Origin: Trichoplusia ni
Lineage: Eukaryota > Arthropoda > Insecta > Lepidoptera > Noctuidae
Direction: 5' to 3'
Length of the DNA: 64,000 nt
NCBI RefSeq assembly: GCF_003590095.1
Contig: NC_039494.1
Coordinates: 6,324,001 to 6,388,000, forward strand
The translations under genes and the position numbers were made by a program. The stretch's first letter is position 1. Every line of letters begins with the position of its first letter. This document shows, piece after piece, positions 10,640-22,589 of the stretch. The notes below the pieces were generated by a model that did no database searches, was not told the origin of the DNA, and worked only from the letters and a program-made list of their open reading frames with translations.

Positions 10640-11260
10640 AATCAGATTGTTTTTGCATGGTATTGAGATTATAACATTAACCCTATCATGGTTTAGTTCT
10701 CTATCGAGAAACTAGCAAAAAGCGGCGTTTGAAAAAATGTGATGTATTACTTAAAGAATATCCTTAATATTTTAATGAAAACTAATTATTCGAAAATCGT
10801 AATAACAGGAGACCCGTAATTTGAACCGTATCATTACTCTAGTATTATAATGAAATTCATAATTTCTAGAAGCTGCAGTGGCGAGCCTCAAAACAATTAG
10901 GGACGGTCGCAAAGGGCATATCAGCCCCGCAGCGCGAGAGCTTTGACAGAAAAAATGCCAGCTGCATGTTACATGCTAGTGGTATTATAAGTGCTATTCG
11001 GAACCGTAGCCAAGTAATAACGTGGTGAATTGTTACTACGAACAAGTACGAACAGGGGAAATGAAATTCACTCTCGTTTCAATATCACTCATAATTTGTA
11101 TCCAAACGATAAAAACGAAACCCTATTATTAGGGTAATTAATTGATTCTATTATTATATAAAAATATTTTATTTCGCACTTACAGCCACGAATAAATATT
11201 CACAAAAAGTAATGGTATTTCATCAAAAACTTAAATGATTTTTTTTAATGAAATGAGAGC
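10640..11260. other. Upstream region of gene A, non-coding
   Basis: AT-rich sequence with no ORF of note and no repeat that I recognise. Confidence 0.4.
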
Positions 11261-11271
11261 CAAGTTTAATA

Positions 11272-11437
11272 TTCGACTGCACGACTAGCCGAGTGGTTAA
11301 GGTCACCACAGTGCGCAGCGTGTCCACGAATGCTTGTTCTGAGTCTCGGTGTCATTGTACATGTGGTATGTAAGTTTGTCAGAATCCCCACGACACAAGG
11401 ATTCAATCCCTTACTGTGGGAGTCGTTTAAAAAAAAC
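11272..11437 (+). mobile_element. tRNA-derived SINE
   Basis: The head contains the A-box-like TAGCCGAGTGGTTAAGG. The body has TGCTTGTTCTGAGTCT and ends ACACAAGGATTCAATCCCTT, then GGGAGTCGTTT and a poly-A tail. The same body and tail recur at 23895-24108, 48272-48455, 49915-50030 and 58014-58195. Confidence 0.75.
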
Positions 11438-11448
11438 AAAATATTATA

Positions 11449-12010
11449 CAGGGTGGAAGGGACATCGTGACGGTCATGGGGACCTGGAGTTCTAGACACG
11501 ATTCCAGACCCCCCTGCGTTGGAATTTTTTATCGGTCTTTTCATGAAAACTGCATTTTTTTTTCGCGTTTTTTTAATTTTATGTGTCATAAAATCATTTT
11601 TCCTACGTATTTCAATAATATTTTCATAACGAAAGTAATTATTAAGCCGTTTTCACGAAAAAAGGCAATGTAAATGAAACACTAAAAACTGCCCCCGATC
11701 AGCTGATTCGTAAAGGTACTCGTCGGTCATCGCTCTCTCGCAAATTTAACCGAAAGTGACGTCAAAACCGAACCAATACATGAGCGTCAACCGTAAGAGA
11801 TAGCGCAACTATTGCGCGCGCACTCGCACTCATTATTCGTAATCCTGCCTATTATTCCTTTAAAAAAAGCCGCGCGCTTTGTAGGCACCGCTAGCCGCCT
11901 TTGTCGACACCGCCAGCGCGCCGACGAACACCTACTGCGGTATCGGCGAGTGACGTACCTGTGACACTAGATAAAATAGTACATCGATTTTTGTTACACG
12001 GGTTCCATGT
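11449..12010 (+). repeat. Old interspersed repeat, family Q (copy 1)
   Basis: It starts TATACAGGGTGGAA and includes AACCGAAAGTGACGTCAAAA, AGCGCAACT and a GC-rich ATTCCTTTAAAAAAAGCCGCG segment. A diverged copy with the same landmarks in the same order is at 21393-21850. The distal GTGACGTACCTGTGAC motif recurs near 23783. It carries no coding region. Confidence 0.5.
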
Positions 12011-12577
12011 TATAAAATAAAAAAACACCTTCTCAGCGTTTATCAACTTATCGTACTACGAAATTTATTAAAACCTTTTATTATTAACAGTTTGTTTTGT
12101 TTAGAATTCTGTAGTTCTAAAACATGTTGTTATAAACAATAATTTATATTTTCTAAAATTAAACTCTGTTTTGTTACTAATATCCATTATCTACTAATGA
12201 AATTCCTGCCTAAAAATCTTTATCATTTTTTTTCCTACGAACTGCTGAATAACTATTCCAGTCACATAAAACAATTATGTTCTTACACAAAAGTGCATTT
12301 TGTGATTAATCATTTTTGAAGGTTTTAAGTTAAGTACTTTATCGTCAAGAATAATTTTACGATATTCACTTCGACCTCATGTAATTTATCGATAAAGAAT
12401 CATAGGTACCTAGGTCCAACACTACTCAAAGGTAAAACCGAAAGTCCGGCTTTTTTCAAAATAGTACCTATTTTACTCAGTTTGTTCCTTACGCTAATCG
12501 AATGTGCATGTGCAATTGGGTAATTCGCGAACTAATTATCGTGTAGGCAGACAATTTTATTGTGTTAAATGATATAA

Positions 12578-12832
12578 GTGCGTGTGTTGTGTGTGTATTT
12601 TTTAAATTACGATCCTAGTAGCTCGATAGGTCATTTTACCGCCCGGGAGAATGGCAACATGCTAATGTGTTATGGCGAAGCACGTGGCAATGCAAGTCTT
12701 GCGATGAACATTTACTGGACGCGGTACTTTTTGCCCTGGGTTCAGCAGCAGCTTTTGCGTCGCGCCCAAATTTGTGTGCACGTAGATGGCGGACATTTCG
12801 AACCTTATCTGGTTAGAAGTGAGCGAGATTAA
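12578..12832 (+). pseudogene. Internally deleted transposon gene (DUF4817-like N-terminus)
   Basis: The frame reads MLMCYGEARGNASLAMNIYW, like the N-terminal helix-turn-helix DUF4817 segment of insect mobile-element proteins. It then jumps directly to LLRRAQICVHVDGGHFEPYL, which resembles the C-terminal RRxxxCxxxxGGHFxxLL end of such proteins. The central catalytic region is missing, so this is a deletion derivative. Terminal repeats were not identified. Confidence 0.5.
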
Positions 12833-13130
12833 GGTAAGAGTAGGTTTGATTTAATAATACACAAGACACAGATTGAAGTCAGAATAGTGTAAATTGTTTG
12901 GTAATTTTTTTTTGTGATTGTTTTTCGTTACATCACAACATTTTTTTATAAAATGCGCGCGCGTTTCGAATGTTTCGATCGTGTCGCCGAGTGTCGCCCT
13001 CCTACCACATTACAGTTCGTGTAAGTACGTACGCAGAGCGTAAGGATCGCGCGGTAACCAATTCATTGCGTGCTCAAAAATGACTAAATCTATCTATCTA
13101 TCTATATATATCTTCTTCTATCTTCTATCT

Positions 13131-14507
13131 TCTATATATATAAAAATGAAATGCTGTTCGTTAGTCTCACTAAAACTCGAAAACGGCTAAACCGATTTGG
13201 CTTTTTTTAGTCTTGAAATATTCGTAGAAGTCCAGGGAAGGTTTAAACGGTGAGAAAATTCGAAAAAATTGCGGAAAAGGCGAAAAAATAACAAATTTAA
13301 TATACTAAGGTAAAGGTACCATATTTCGATATTGTGAAAAAAAACGGTCTTATCAAAGCAAGGTCTTATTTAATTAATAATTTAGCTGGTTTTTTTAAAT
13401 AATTTATGTACACACACAAATAGTCTTACAATTAGTGATGGCTTTAGTATGTGTAGGTTTTCTAATAATCGCTCAGTTTAAGGCTAGCAACTACTTGAAT
13501 GCATGTTTCATACTAAATTTGCTAAATAGTGTTTAAGATGATAGTTTTATATTGTGTGAGTTTTTGTTTAGTTCAAAATATTATGAGGTTTATATTTTTT
13601 ATCGAAAACACTTAACTCTTGAGTATTTTTTCACTAGATTTGCCTTTCTCCTTTCCTAAATATTTTTTACACTCAGAATTAGGAACAAAATGCATTGGAA
13701 TTAGAATTTTTAAATCGGAATAAGGTGCCTCAGACTTCTTTACATTTTACACTATTTAACATTTTTTATCTTTTATACAGTCAATCTGTGAGTATATTTC
13801 AAAATTAAGATAAATAACACTTCTAATAAAAATTGCCAATTCTACAGAAAGGTATATTAAATACTCAATTTATGTTTTAATTTATAATGAAAACACCGCG
13901 GAATTAGGTGCCTTTACCTTACTTTCCTGTCAAACATTTGACATATTTTGATGTCGGTCATAGTTTGAAAAGTAAATTAAAAGAAGTCTTTATTGTTTTA
14001 TATATTGTCATAAAACCTACGTAGTAGCCAGCGGACCAGTCACTTACATTTTACTTGATCAGGTATCTTCGCAATAAAACTATAACCATGACTAAAAAAA
14101 GGTAAATCTTTCCCAACGTTTCAAAGGAGCTAAAATATGAAGGATCATAAGGTCCAAAGAATCTATCGAAGAGCGTCAGGAGAGAGTTGATGCTGTTCGG
14201 GAACATCAGGCTGCAACTCGCTCCGTAGCGTTAATTGCGTTTGATATCTCAGCGTATCTACGCATCTGCTTCTAGATCTCTAGAGGCAATTGTAGAACAT
14301 GTGCGACAGGCCGCTGATCGTTATCGTCACGCATTGTATCACGAGTCGGAGACGTTTACTGATAGAAAATTATGCTTGAGTTCTCAGCGAATTTGCATAT
14401 CTACTAATTAGTCTTTTGAAACAAGTGATGAACGTGATGGTCAACAGTTTGACCGAGATAAACCTAAATTGTACCGAACACTCACACACTAAAAAATTTA
14501 TAATCAA
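13131..14507 (+). mobile_element. Helitron 5' part, forward
   Basis: It begins TCTATATATATAAAAATG and runs through a degenerate coding region. That region encodes the alternating RxxAxxxES-like repeats of a Helitron N-terminus (compare 47152-47409). It is broken at ATAATCAA by the CTAG end of a reverse copy, consistent with insertion between A and T. Confidence 0.75.
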
Positions 14508-16936
14508 CTAGCTGTTACCCGCGACTTCGTCCGCGTGGTTAAAAACTAAAACTTAGGATTTTTTTTAAATCGGATTAGTTTTTTTGCGTTTCTGCCCTTA
14601 GTTGTACAGATTTCATTACTGATCTGCACCTGTTAATCATACATTGATAGTAGATATATATCCTATTGCCTTCCTGAGTTAATGGACTAACACTGAAATA
14701 TTTTTTCATACCGCTCAGTAGTTGCTGAGATTAGGGCGTTCAAGCGTGACAAACTCTTCAGCTTTATAATATAAGTAGGTATGTGTTGGTTATGTGCGTG
14801 CATATAGGAAAAATTAAACTTAAGGAACTTTTTTTAAATAATATCATAAAGAGGTAAAATTTGTGAGTCTGTGAATGCTGAACCGATTTCGGAAATTCTT
14901 TTACTAATAGAAAGTCATGTTATTTTATTTTGCACCTTTGGCAAGTCACTTTTCCTTCAAAGATTGGACAGGGTTTTTCATACACACTGTATATACCCAA
15001 AAGCAAGTTCTCAAGATGATGGTAGAGTGTTTCAATCCTTTACACACCGATCGTGTGCTTCTGCCGGTCAGAAATATGAGCCGTTGGGTCATTTGCATGT
15101 CATGATAATTGGATACGAAATATATTTGGAAAAACTTTGGTTCATTTTTAGGCAATAATGACCAATAAGGTGGTAAACTTGGGCTTGCACATTCAATGTT
15201 AGCATAAATCGGCCTGCTTAAGTCTGTTGCACCAAAAGATGGAATGTGAATGGTCACCGCTTAGCAGTCTTAATATTTCGTATTTTTCCAACTGAGAAGA
15301 ACATACCGTTTGTTTCTTTTTGTCATTTAACACCTTCATAATATATACCGAACCATATCTGATGTCGGAATCTGTAGCGCAGTCAATCATAGGAGTATAG
15401 GAAAATGCACTCCGTTCCTTATCAACCTAAGAAAGGCCGCCATGCCTTGCGGCAACATTTTGAGACACATCCGATACGTTATGTCAGATGATGTCGACAT
15501 TGTTCAAAGAATGTCGAGGGCGATCAGAATTCAAATGTTCGTTGCGCTCTTTTTCTGTCTCTTAATGCCGTTCTCCAGTTATTCTTTCTTTCTGACTTTA
15601 TAATTGATTATAATTTTTTTAGTGTGTGAGTGTTCGGTACAATTTAGGTTTATCTCGGTCAAACTGTTGACCATCACGTTCATCACTTGTTTCAAAAGAC
15701 TAATTAGTAGATATGCAAATTCGCTGAGAACTCAAGCATAATTTTCTATCAGTAAACGTCTCCGACTCGTGATACAATGCGTGACGATAACGATCAGCGG
15801 ACTGTCGCACATGTTCTACAATTGCCTCTAGAGATCTAGAAGCAGATGCGTAGATACGCTGAGATATCAAACGCAATTAACGCTACGGAGCGAGTTGCAG
15901 CCTGATGTTCCCGAACAGCATCAACTCTCTCCTGACGCTCTTCGATAGATTCTTTGGACCTTATGATCCTTCATATTTTAGCTCCTTTGAAACGTTGGGA
16001 AAGATTTACCTTTTTTTAGTCATGGTTATAGTTTTATTGCGAAGATACCTGATCAAGTAAAATGTAAGTGACTGGTCCGCTGGCTACTACGTAGGTTTTA
16101 TGACAATATATAAAACAATAAAGACTTCTTTTAATTTACTTTTCAAACTATGACCGACATCAAAATATGTCAAATGTTTGACAGGAAAGTAAGGTAAAGG
16201 CACCTAATTCCGCGGTGTTTTCATTATAAATTAAAACATAAATTGAGTATTTAATATACCTTTCTGTAGAATTGGCAATTTTTATTAGAAGTGTTATTTA
16301 TCTTAATTTTGAAATATACTCACAGATTGACTGTATAAAAGATAAAAAATGTTAAATAGTGTAAAATGTAAAGAAGTCTGAGGCACCTTATTCCGATTTA
16401 AAAATTCTAATTCCAATGCATTTTGTTCCTAATTCTGAGTGTAAAAAATATTTAGGAAAGGAGAAAGGCAAATCTCTTTATTGTCTTTGAATTTTAAATC
16501 AATCTTAGTATTTAAAAAGGCTCGGTATTTTAAAACTTAATTTTCTCCTCAATTAGTGAAAAAATACTCAAGAGTTAAGTGTTTTCGATAAAAAATATAA
16601 ACCTCATAATATTTTGAACTAAACAAAAACTCACACAATATAAAACTATCATTTTAAACACTATTTAGCAAATTTAGTATGAAACATGCATTCAAGTAGT
16701 TGCTAGCCTTAAACTGAGCGATTATTAGAAAACCTACACATACTAAAGCCATCACTAATTGTAAGACTATTTGTGTGTGTACATAAATTATTTAAAAAAA
16801 CCAGCTAAATTATTAATTAAATAAGACCTTGCTTTGATAAGACCGTTTTTTTTCACAATATCGAAATATGGTACCTTTACCTTAGTATATTAAATTTGTT
16901 ATTTTTTCGCCTTTTCCTGGACCTTCCCTGGACTTC
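14508..16936 (-). mobile_element. Helitron, reverse, missing its 5'-terminal ~110 bp
   Basis: The plus strand starts CTAGCTGTTACCCGCGACTT, the reverse complement of the 3' end. It encodes on the minus strand a MIDCATDSDIRYGS block (15390-15199) and a LLPKNEPKFFQIYFVSN block (15257-14946). The latter resembles the Helitron_like_N region (LLPxxxxPKFxQIY). The 5' end is lost at a junction near 16917-16937. Confidence 0.75.
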
Positions 16937-17954
16937 TGATCGCCCTCGACATTCTTTGAACAATGTCGACATCATCGACATAACGTATCGGATGTGTCTC
17001 AAAATGTTGCCGCAAGGCATGGCGGCCTTTCTTAGGTTGATAATTAACGGAGTGCATTTTCCTATACTCCTATGATTGACTGCGCTACAGAAACCGACAT
17101 CAGATATGGTTCGGTATATATTATGAAGGTGTTAAATGGCAAAAAGAAACAAACGGTATGTTCTTCTCAGTTGGGAAAATACGAAATATTAAGACTGCTA
17201 AGCGGTGACCATTCACATTCCATCTTTTGGTGCAACAGACTTAAGCAGGCCGATTTATGCTAACATTGAATGTGCAAGCCCAAGTTTACCACCTTATTGG
17301 TCATTATTGCCTAAAAATGAACCAAAGTTTTTCCAAATATATTTCGTATCGAATTATCATGACATGCAAATGACCCAACGGCTCATATTTCTGACCGGCA
17401 GAAGCACACAATCGGTGTGTAAAGGATTGAAACACTCTACCATCATCTTGAGAACTTGCTTTTGGGTATATACAGTGTGTATGAAAAACCCTGTCCAATC
17501 TTTGAAGGAAAAGTGACTTGCCAGAGGTGCAAAATAAAATAACATGACTTTCTATTAGTAAAAGAATTTCCGAAATCGGTTCAGCATTCACAGACTCACA
17601 AATTTTACCTCTTTATGATATTATTTAAAAAAAGTTCCTTAAGTTTAATTTTTCCTATATGCACGCACATAACCTACACATACCTACTTATATTATAAAG
17701 CTGAAGAGTTTGTCACGCTTGAACGCCCTAATCTCAGCAACTATTGAGCGGTATGAAAAAATATTTCAGTGTTAGTCCATTAACTCAGGAAGGCAATAGG
17801 ATATATATCTACTATCAATGTATGATTAACAGGAGCAGATCAGTAATGAAATCTGTACAACTAAGGGCAGAAACGCAAAAAAACTAATTCGATTTAAAAA
17901 AAATCCTAAGTTTTATTTTTTAACCACGCGGACGAAGTCGCGGGTAACAGCTAG
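16937..17954 (+). mobile_element. Helitron 3' part, forward
   Basis: It begins inside the element at GATCGCCCTCGACATTC, encodes the MIDCAT (17072) and MTIHIPSFGATD (17205) blocks, and ends with the hairpin CGCGGACGAAGTCGCG and CTAG at 17951-17954, followed by T. Confidence 0.75.
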
Positions 17955-18228
17955 TAAATTATTAAAAAAACCGCAAAATTATTAATTAAATAAGACCTTG
18001 CTTTGATAAGACCGTTTTTTTTACAATATCGAAATATGGTGCCTTTACCTTAGAATATTAAATTTGATATTTTTTCGCCTTTTCCGCAATTTTTTCGAAT
18101 TTCCTCACCGTTTAAACCTTCCCTGGACTTCTACGAATACTTCAAGACTAAAAAAAGAAAAATCGGTTCAACCGTTTTCGAGTTTTAGTGAGACTAACGA
18201 ACAGCATTTCATTTTTATATATATAGGA
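17955..18228 (-). mobile_element. Helitron 5' end, reverse
   Basis: The reverse complement starts TCCTATATATATAAAAATGA. It overlaps in element coordinates with the 5' part of the reverse copy at 14508-16936, so it belongs to a third copy. Confidence 0.7.
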
Positions 18229-18536
18229 TAGATAGATAGATAGATAGATAGATAACATAAAATATTATTTCTTCTTATAACTTAGGATAATATATTATGG
18301 CCTAAGGTCTGACTTGACTAGTTTTCAAATACAAATTATATTATAGCCTTCGCAAGTTCTGAACCTGTTACTTATCGATTCTTATTCTACTATTCTGAAA
18401 ATTTGTCTTGCTAGTAGATACTAGCCATCAATCATAATAATTCGTATATGAAAACAAGCCAAGTCAGATCAGGGGTGCTGGACAAGATTCCAGGACCAAA
18501 TCAGTCTAAAGTAAGCTTTAATGCAAGGCAAGCTCA

Positions 18537-19060
18537 CGGCAGCAACGCTTTTAATTCAATCAATCAGCCAATCATAGTCCACTGCTGGACATAGGCCTCT
18601 CCCAATTTACGCCACAACACCCGGTCCTCCGCCTTCCGCATCCAGTCCCCTCCAGCGACCTTTCTCAGGTCATCGGTCCACCTGGCGGGCGGGCGTCCTA
18701 CCTTACGGTTGCCGAGCCGCGGTCTCCATTCTAGGACTCGTCTGCTCCAACGGCTATCGGTCCTTCGACAGACATGGCCAGCCCATTGCCACTTCAGCAA
18801 GCTAATTCTACGAGCTATGTCGGTTACCTTGGTTCTTTGTCGGATGACCTCATTTCGAATTTTGTCCTTCAAAGAGACTCCGAGCATAGCTCGCTCCATA
18901 GCCCGCTGTGCAACTTTAAATTTGTGGACTAGTCCAACCGTTAATGTCCAAGACTCGACGAAGTTTGCTAAACGCTGCCCAGCCCAGCTGAATTCTCCGA
19001 TCAATTTCCCGCTCGAAGTTGTTTCTACCAAGCTTAATGACCTGCCCTAGGTAGATATAC
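18537..19060 (-). pseudogene. RTE-clade LINE C-terminal fragment
   Basis: The minus-strand frame contains KWQWAGHVCRRTDSRWSRRV, VGRPPARWTDDLRKVAG and GEAYVQQWTMIG. These are typical of the C-terminus of RTE-type reverse transcriptases just before the short 3' UTR. Only about 155 residues survive, so this is a 5'-truncated copy with no RT catalytic core. Confidence 0.8.
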
Positions 19061-19689
19061 TCTTGAACAACACGCTTTTAATTAGAGGTAGTAAATTATA
19101 TAATCCGGGACCTTTGAAAGCCTTATTTGTCTATCTACGATCGCACTGTGAATCGAATCTCCAATGAGATAACTCAACCAGAACCTGAAACTATTGTACT
19201 TCCTGAAAATGTGGCTTCATTGACAAATATCGATAACCTAGCTTCACACGTCTTTCGAAATTAGACATCTGAACGTTATTACACGTTGTGTCCGTACACA
19301 TCTAGTTAATTTTGTGTACGTTTAGTGACGAAACGTATTTATAAGACGACGTGATAAAACGGTTGTGTCATGACATCTTAAGATAATGTTTTATCTTAGG
19401 ACGTTACGTACTGACACGGCGTGTAATTTTGTACGGAAATTCAGTGTGTCATTTTGGGGAATCGGCTTAAGTGGAAGTATCCGCGAATGTGTTAAGGCCA
19501 TATATACATTTTTAAAGATCGAACTGTCTCACTAATACAAATATCGATTACCATCATCATCTCACGCTGATAAGCTTATGATGGTAGTTATAAGGAGACG
19601 TCGACAAAGAAATTGTTTTACGATTTTTTATAAGGATTTCGCTTTTAAAACACCATAATAGTTTTACTAACAACATTATACTACTTTAC

Positions 19690-19733
19690 ATCTTCATAAT
19701 CTCGCGGAAAAAGTCACAGGCAACAGCTAGTAA
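19690..19733 (+). mobile_element. Degenerate Helitron 3' terminus
   Basis: CTCGCGGAAAAAGTCACAGG then CAACAGCTAGT matches the Helitron 3' hairpin and CTAG terminus with several substitutions. The 5' end was not identified. Confidence 0.5.
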
Positions 19734-19936
19734 ACATTAAAAGTGAAAGTAAGAAAAGGGAAACTTAATTCTTTGCTTTTTAAATTATCCCCGTTTATCA
19801 CGGTATGTTATCAAGAGTTTCATAAGGTAAAGAACAATGAAATACAATTCACACCGGAACACAACAATCTGATTGGGAGTTTTGTTATTTACATAGCTAT
19901 GATTTAGCAGCCATATTGTGTTGGCCACTTGCGGAT

Positions 19937-20449
19937 ATGGTGAATGAGTTCCTATTGCTTGCGGTGACTCTCAGTTCTCTTCACGCGGTGACGTTGATTT
20001 CGCTACAACTACGTCCTCAGATGCCACTGATGGTCTACCATCAAGGAAAGCGTGCGATGAGAGGAGGTTTGGATTTTGTTAATGTCGAGGAATACGTTAA
20101 AGAAAAACTAATATGTGGTCCAAAAATGTTTGCTGATTTAAGTTGTGAAATGCCAAGTACTACTCGTGCTGTTTCTCTACTCAGAAAACCGATGAAAGTG
20201 ACAGACCACGTGCTGCCAGGCGATAAGGGTCAGGTTGTATTAGTAAGAGATTATCATACACGAAAAGCGACTCCTCCTCGCTACTTTGATACAGTTGAAA
20301 CAATTAAAAGAATGACAACTTTGGGGATGCAACCAGCTAATAGTGTTTCCTCAGTAACTTCTCCGGTGTATCAAAAAGGAATGAAATATGTTCCGAATAC
20401 CAACTTGAATTGCGGCCACTCATCTTCTTTTGCAACCTGGAAGGAATAA
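19937..20449 (+). CDS. Gene B: short secreted protein of the CGP-SCE family
   Basis: This encodes 170 residues from the ATG at 19937. The reading frame is open slightly further upstream, but only to non-ATG codons. The protein begins MVNEFLLLAVTLSSLHAVTL, a good signal peptide, followed by an LRPQM motif like the RP motif after the signal in E, F and G. The core is at residues 60-71 (CGPKMFADLSCE), with family spacing but a different interior. The remaining 100 residues are basic and low in cysteine. The TTSTMxPFPEG motif and the terminal Cys-Trp module are absent. A poly(A) signal AATAAA lies at 20569-20574. A two-codon ORF at 19899-19907 is the only upstream ORF nearby, 29 nt from the ATG. 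Function unknown. Confidence 0.75.
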   Translation: MVNEFLLLAVTLSSLHAVTLISLQLRPQMPLMVYHQGKRAMRGGLDFVNVEEYVKEKLICGPKMFADLSCEMPSTTRAVSLLRKPMKVTDHVLPGDKGQVVLVRDYHTRKATPPRYFDTVETIKRMTTLGMQPANSVSSVTSPVYQKGMKYVPNTNLNCGHSSSFATWKE

Positions 20450-20574
20450 TTAATGTATATTAACCTACATAACTTGTAGGCCCTGAAGTTCAAAAAAACA
20501 TCTAAGAAATATTTTTTGTGCCTAAGCAATCATTTACAATATTTCATCACAACATTGTTGGTGACTTAAATAAA

Positions 20575-21392
20575 ATCAAGACATAGAGGTTGCATTACTA
20601 CAAAGATGATTTCTATAAAAAAAGAGGTACTGTCTGAGCGAACACTGTATAAAAAGTAGTGAAGATAAACTAAATTATTTTACCTATTATTAGCTTATTT
20701 TAAACAATGTTTGTCTCTCCACAATTAATTCAGGGCAGAAAATCGGGGTGGTAGGTCATGTATACTATGCAAAAATGGTTTTGAAAGTACTGAATTAGGT
20801 TTTGTTTTTTTTGTACTGATTGGTAAGATATGAATCTTATCATATTTTATTCTTCAACAATTCTAATGTTATTTATTAAAAAATATGTTTGAATCGAGTA
20901 CAGAAGACACGACGACAACTCCCGAACAAATCGGAGCTCGTGTGGCGTCATAATGTTAGTTTTTTTAACTCATTGCACTTCATAGAAAAATAATAGGTTT
21001 ATTAAAGTTGCGAATAATGATAATAAGTATGAAACAAGATATTCTGCCAGATTTTTAGGAATAACATTTGATGAGCATTTTCAAAAAGGTCTGCCTATCG
21101 TGCCTACATATGTCGGTAATCCGATATGGATACTTATCAATCAAAATTTGTTAATAAATACTACTAATCAATAAAGCTTATTAAACTACATAAGAAGGGT
21201 TTGTTTGGTTGGTAGTTACAATGAATAAACAACCACTTTAACTCCAATACCTATAATACATTGATTACGACACATAAGGTTTTAGATAAGACTCGCAAAT
21301 AATAACACGAAGAAATAGCACATAATATATGTAGGTAAGAAAAGCGTGAAAGTAAGCAATAATCACAATGATGACAGCATAATTTCTAATAA
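20575..21392. other. AT-rich non-coding stretch
   Basis: No gene, RNA or recognised repeat is visible. Confidence 0.4.
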
Positions 21393-21850
21393 AGTATACA
21401 GGGTGGAAAAGACATCGACGCAGATCCAGGAGTTATGAACATAATTCCAGAACTGAATTTTGCATCGAAGATGTCATAAATAATGATTTTTTTTATTTAG
21501 TGTGTCATAATATCATGTTCCCTGTCTATTTCAATAATATAGTCTAGTTCTTTTACTGATTTTGAACTGATTTCTGAAAAAGGTTTCCAAGGGATCATCG
21601 TGATAGGGAACACAAAAATCATTCAAATATCTGATTCCCTGTAAAATATTATAACCGAAAGTGATGTCAAAAGCGTAAGTTAATACATTGCTCTCAATAC
21701 ATTAACCTCAACCGTGTAATACTCAAGAGAAAGCGCAACTTATGATGTTTACCGCGATCATCCATCCTCTCATTCCTTTGAAAGGAGCCGCGAGTCTTTC
21801 CGCGCTCGCGGAAGCCACGCCCCCAATAGGGCCAGAGGTAGACAGTTACC
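21393..21850 (+). repeat. Old interspersed repeat, family Q (copy 2)
   Basis: It shares with 11449-12010 the ordered landmarks TATACAGGGTGGAA, TGTGTCATAA, ATTTCAATAATAT, AACCGAAAGTGAYGTCAAAA, AGCGCAACT and ATTCCTTTRAAARGAGCCGCG-like sequence. It is strongly diverged and has no coding region. Confidence 0.5.
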
Positions 21851-22189
21851 TATGTACAGTCTGGGGCCATAAGTCCAGTAGCACATCAAAGATCGTATTC
21901 GCCTGCATGCTACGGCGCATACATGTATGCGTGATGTTAACGCAAACATTACCCGTCATACAGTATAACTACAAGATGATAGTGTGTGTGGGTAATACTA
22001 GGCAAAGATAACAATATATTTGTTTTCTTTCCTATTAGTGTGGTATGCACCTTTATCAACAAGTTAATTTTCAAATCTACCTGCAACATATTCACAATTT
22101 TATTATTTAACTAAAACTACCTCATAATTTCTGCGGTCTTTTAATGGACCAACTATTATGTCAATTTAAACTTCAAGAGTTTATATGGT

Positions 22190-22266
22190 TAAGTGCAACA
22201 ATGTGTGACTTGGGAATGAGTGGATGTCAGTTCGAATCTCAATTGATTCGTCAGATCGCCCTTTTT
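22190..22266 (+). mobile_element. tRNA-like sequence, probable SINE head or tRNA relic
   Basis: TGGTTAAGTGCAACA and CAGTTCGAATCTC resemble the A and B boxes of RNA polymerase III promoters, spaced as in a tRNA, and a T-run follows at 22262. Stem pairing looks poor, so a working tRNA is unlikely. Confidence 0.35.
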
Positions 22267-22589
22267 TACTTTACTCTCTTATTAGAAGCAACATAATTGT
22301 ATATTTATTTATAGATTTTATATTATAAATATATAAAGGAATAATATATTAATATTAATAACACAAAAAAGAAACATAAACATACAAACATAAAACACAA
22401 CCATCAGCGTCTTCTGCCCTCACGCGTCTGCCCGCATTCGGCACCGACTCCAAAAACAACTGATTTTAAAATGTAAATAGTATGCATAAGTATCATTTGT
22501 TATCAGATTTTCCTTTAGTGTTCTTTGGCTTGTAATTAAAATATTATTTTATACTTTTTAGTTCAATTTTATATATTGTTAGTGTAGTC

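Larger units (their letters stand above)
13131..18228. mobile_element. Composite of nested and inverted Helitron copies
   Basis: Four blocks alternate in orientation: 13131-14507 forward 5' part, 14508 to about 16936 reverse, about 16937-17954 forward 3' part, 17955-18228 reverse 5' end. Both outer edges are Helitron 5' termini (TCTATATATATAAAAATG or a variant) facing outward, each next to a TATC/GATA microsatellite. The 3' termini show the hairpin CGCGGACGAAGTCGCG and end CTAG. No copy has a RepHel helicase, so all are non-autonomous or dead. Confidence 0.8.

Noticed and set aside
14871..17591. Repeated 95-103 codon open frames in the Helitron copies (MNAEPISEIL..., MTIHIPSFG...) as host genes
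   Set aside because: They occur in every Helitron copy in both orientations. MNAEPISEIL is just the antisense of the Helitron coding remnant.
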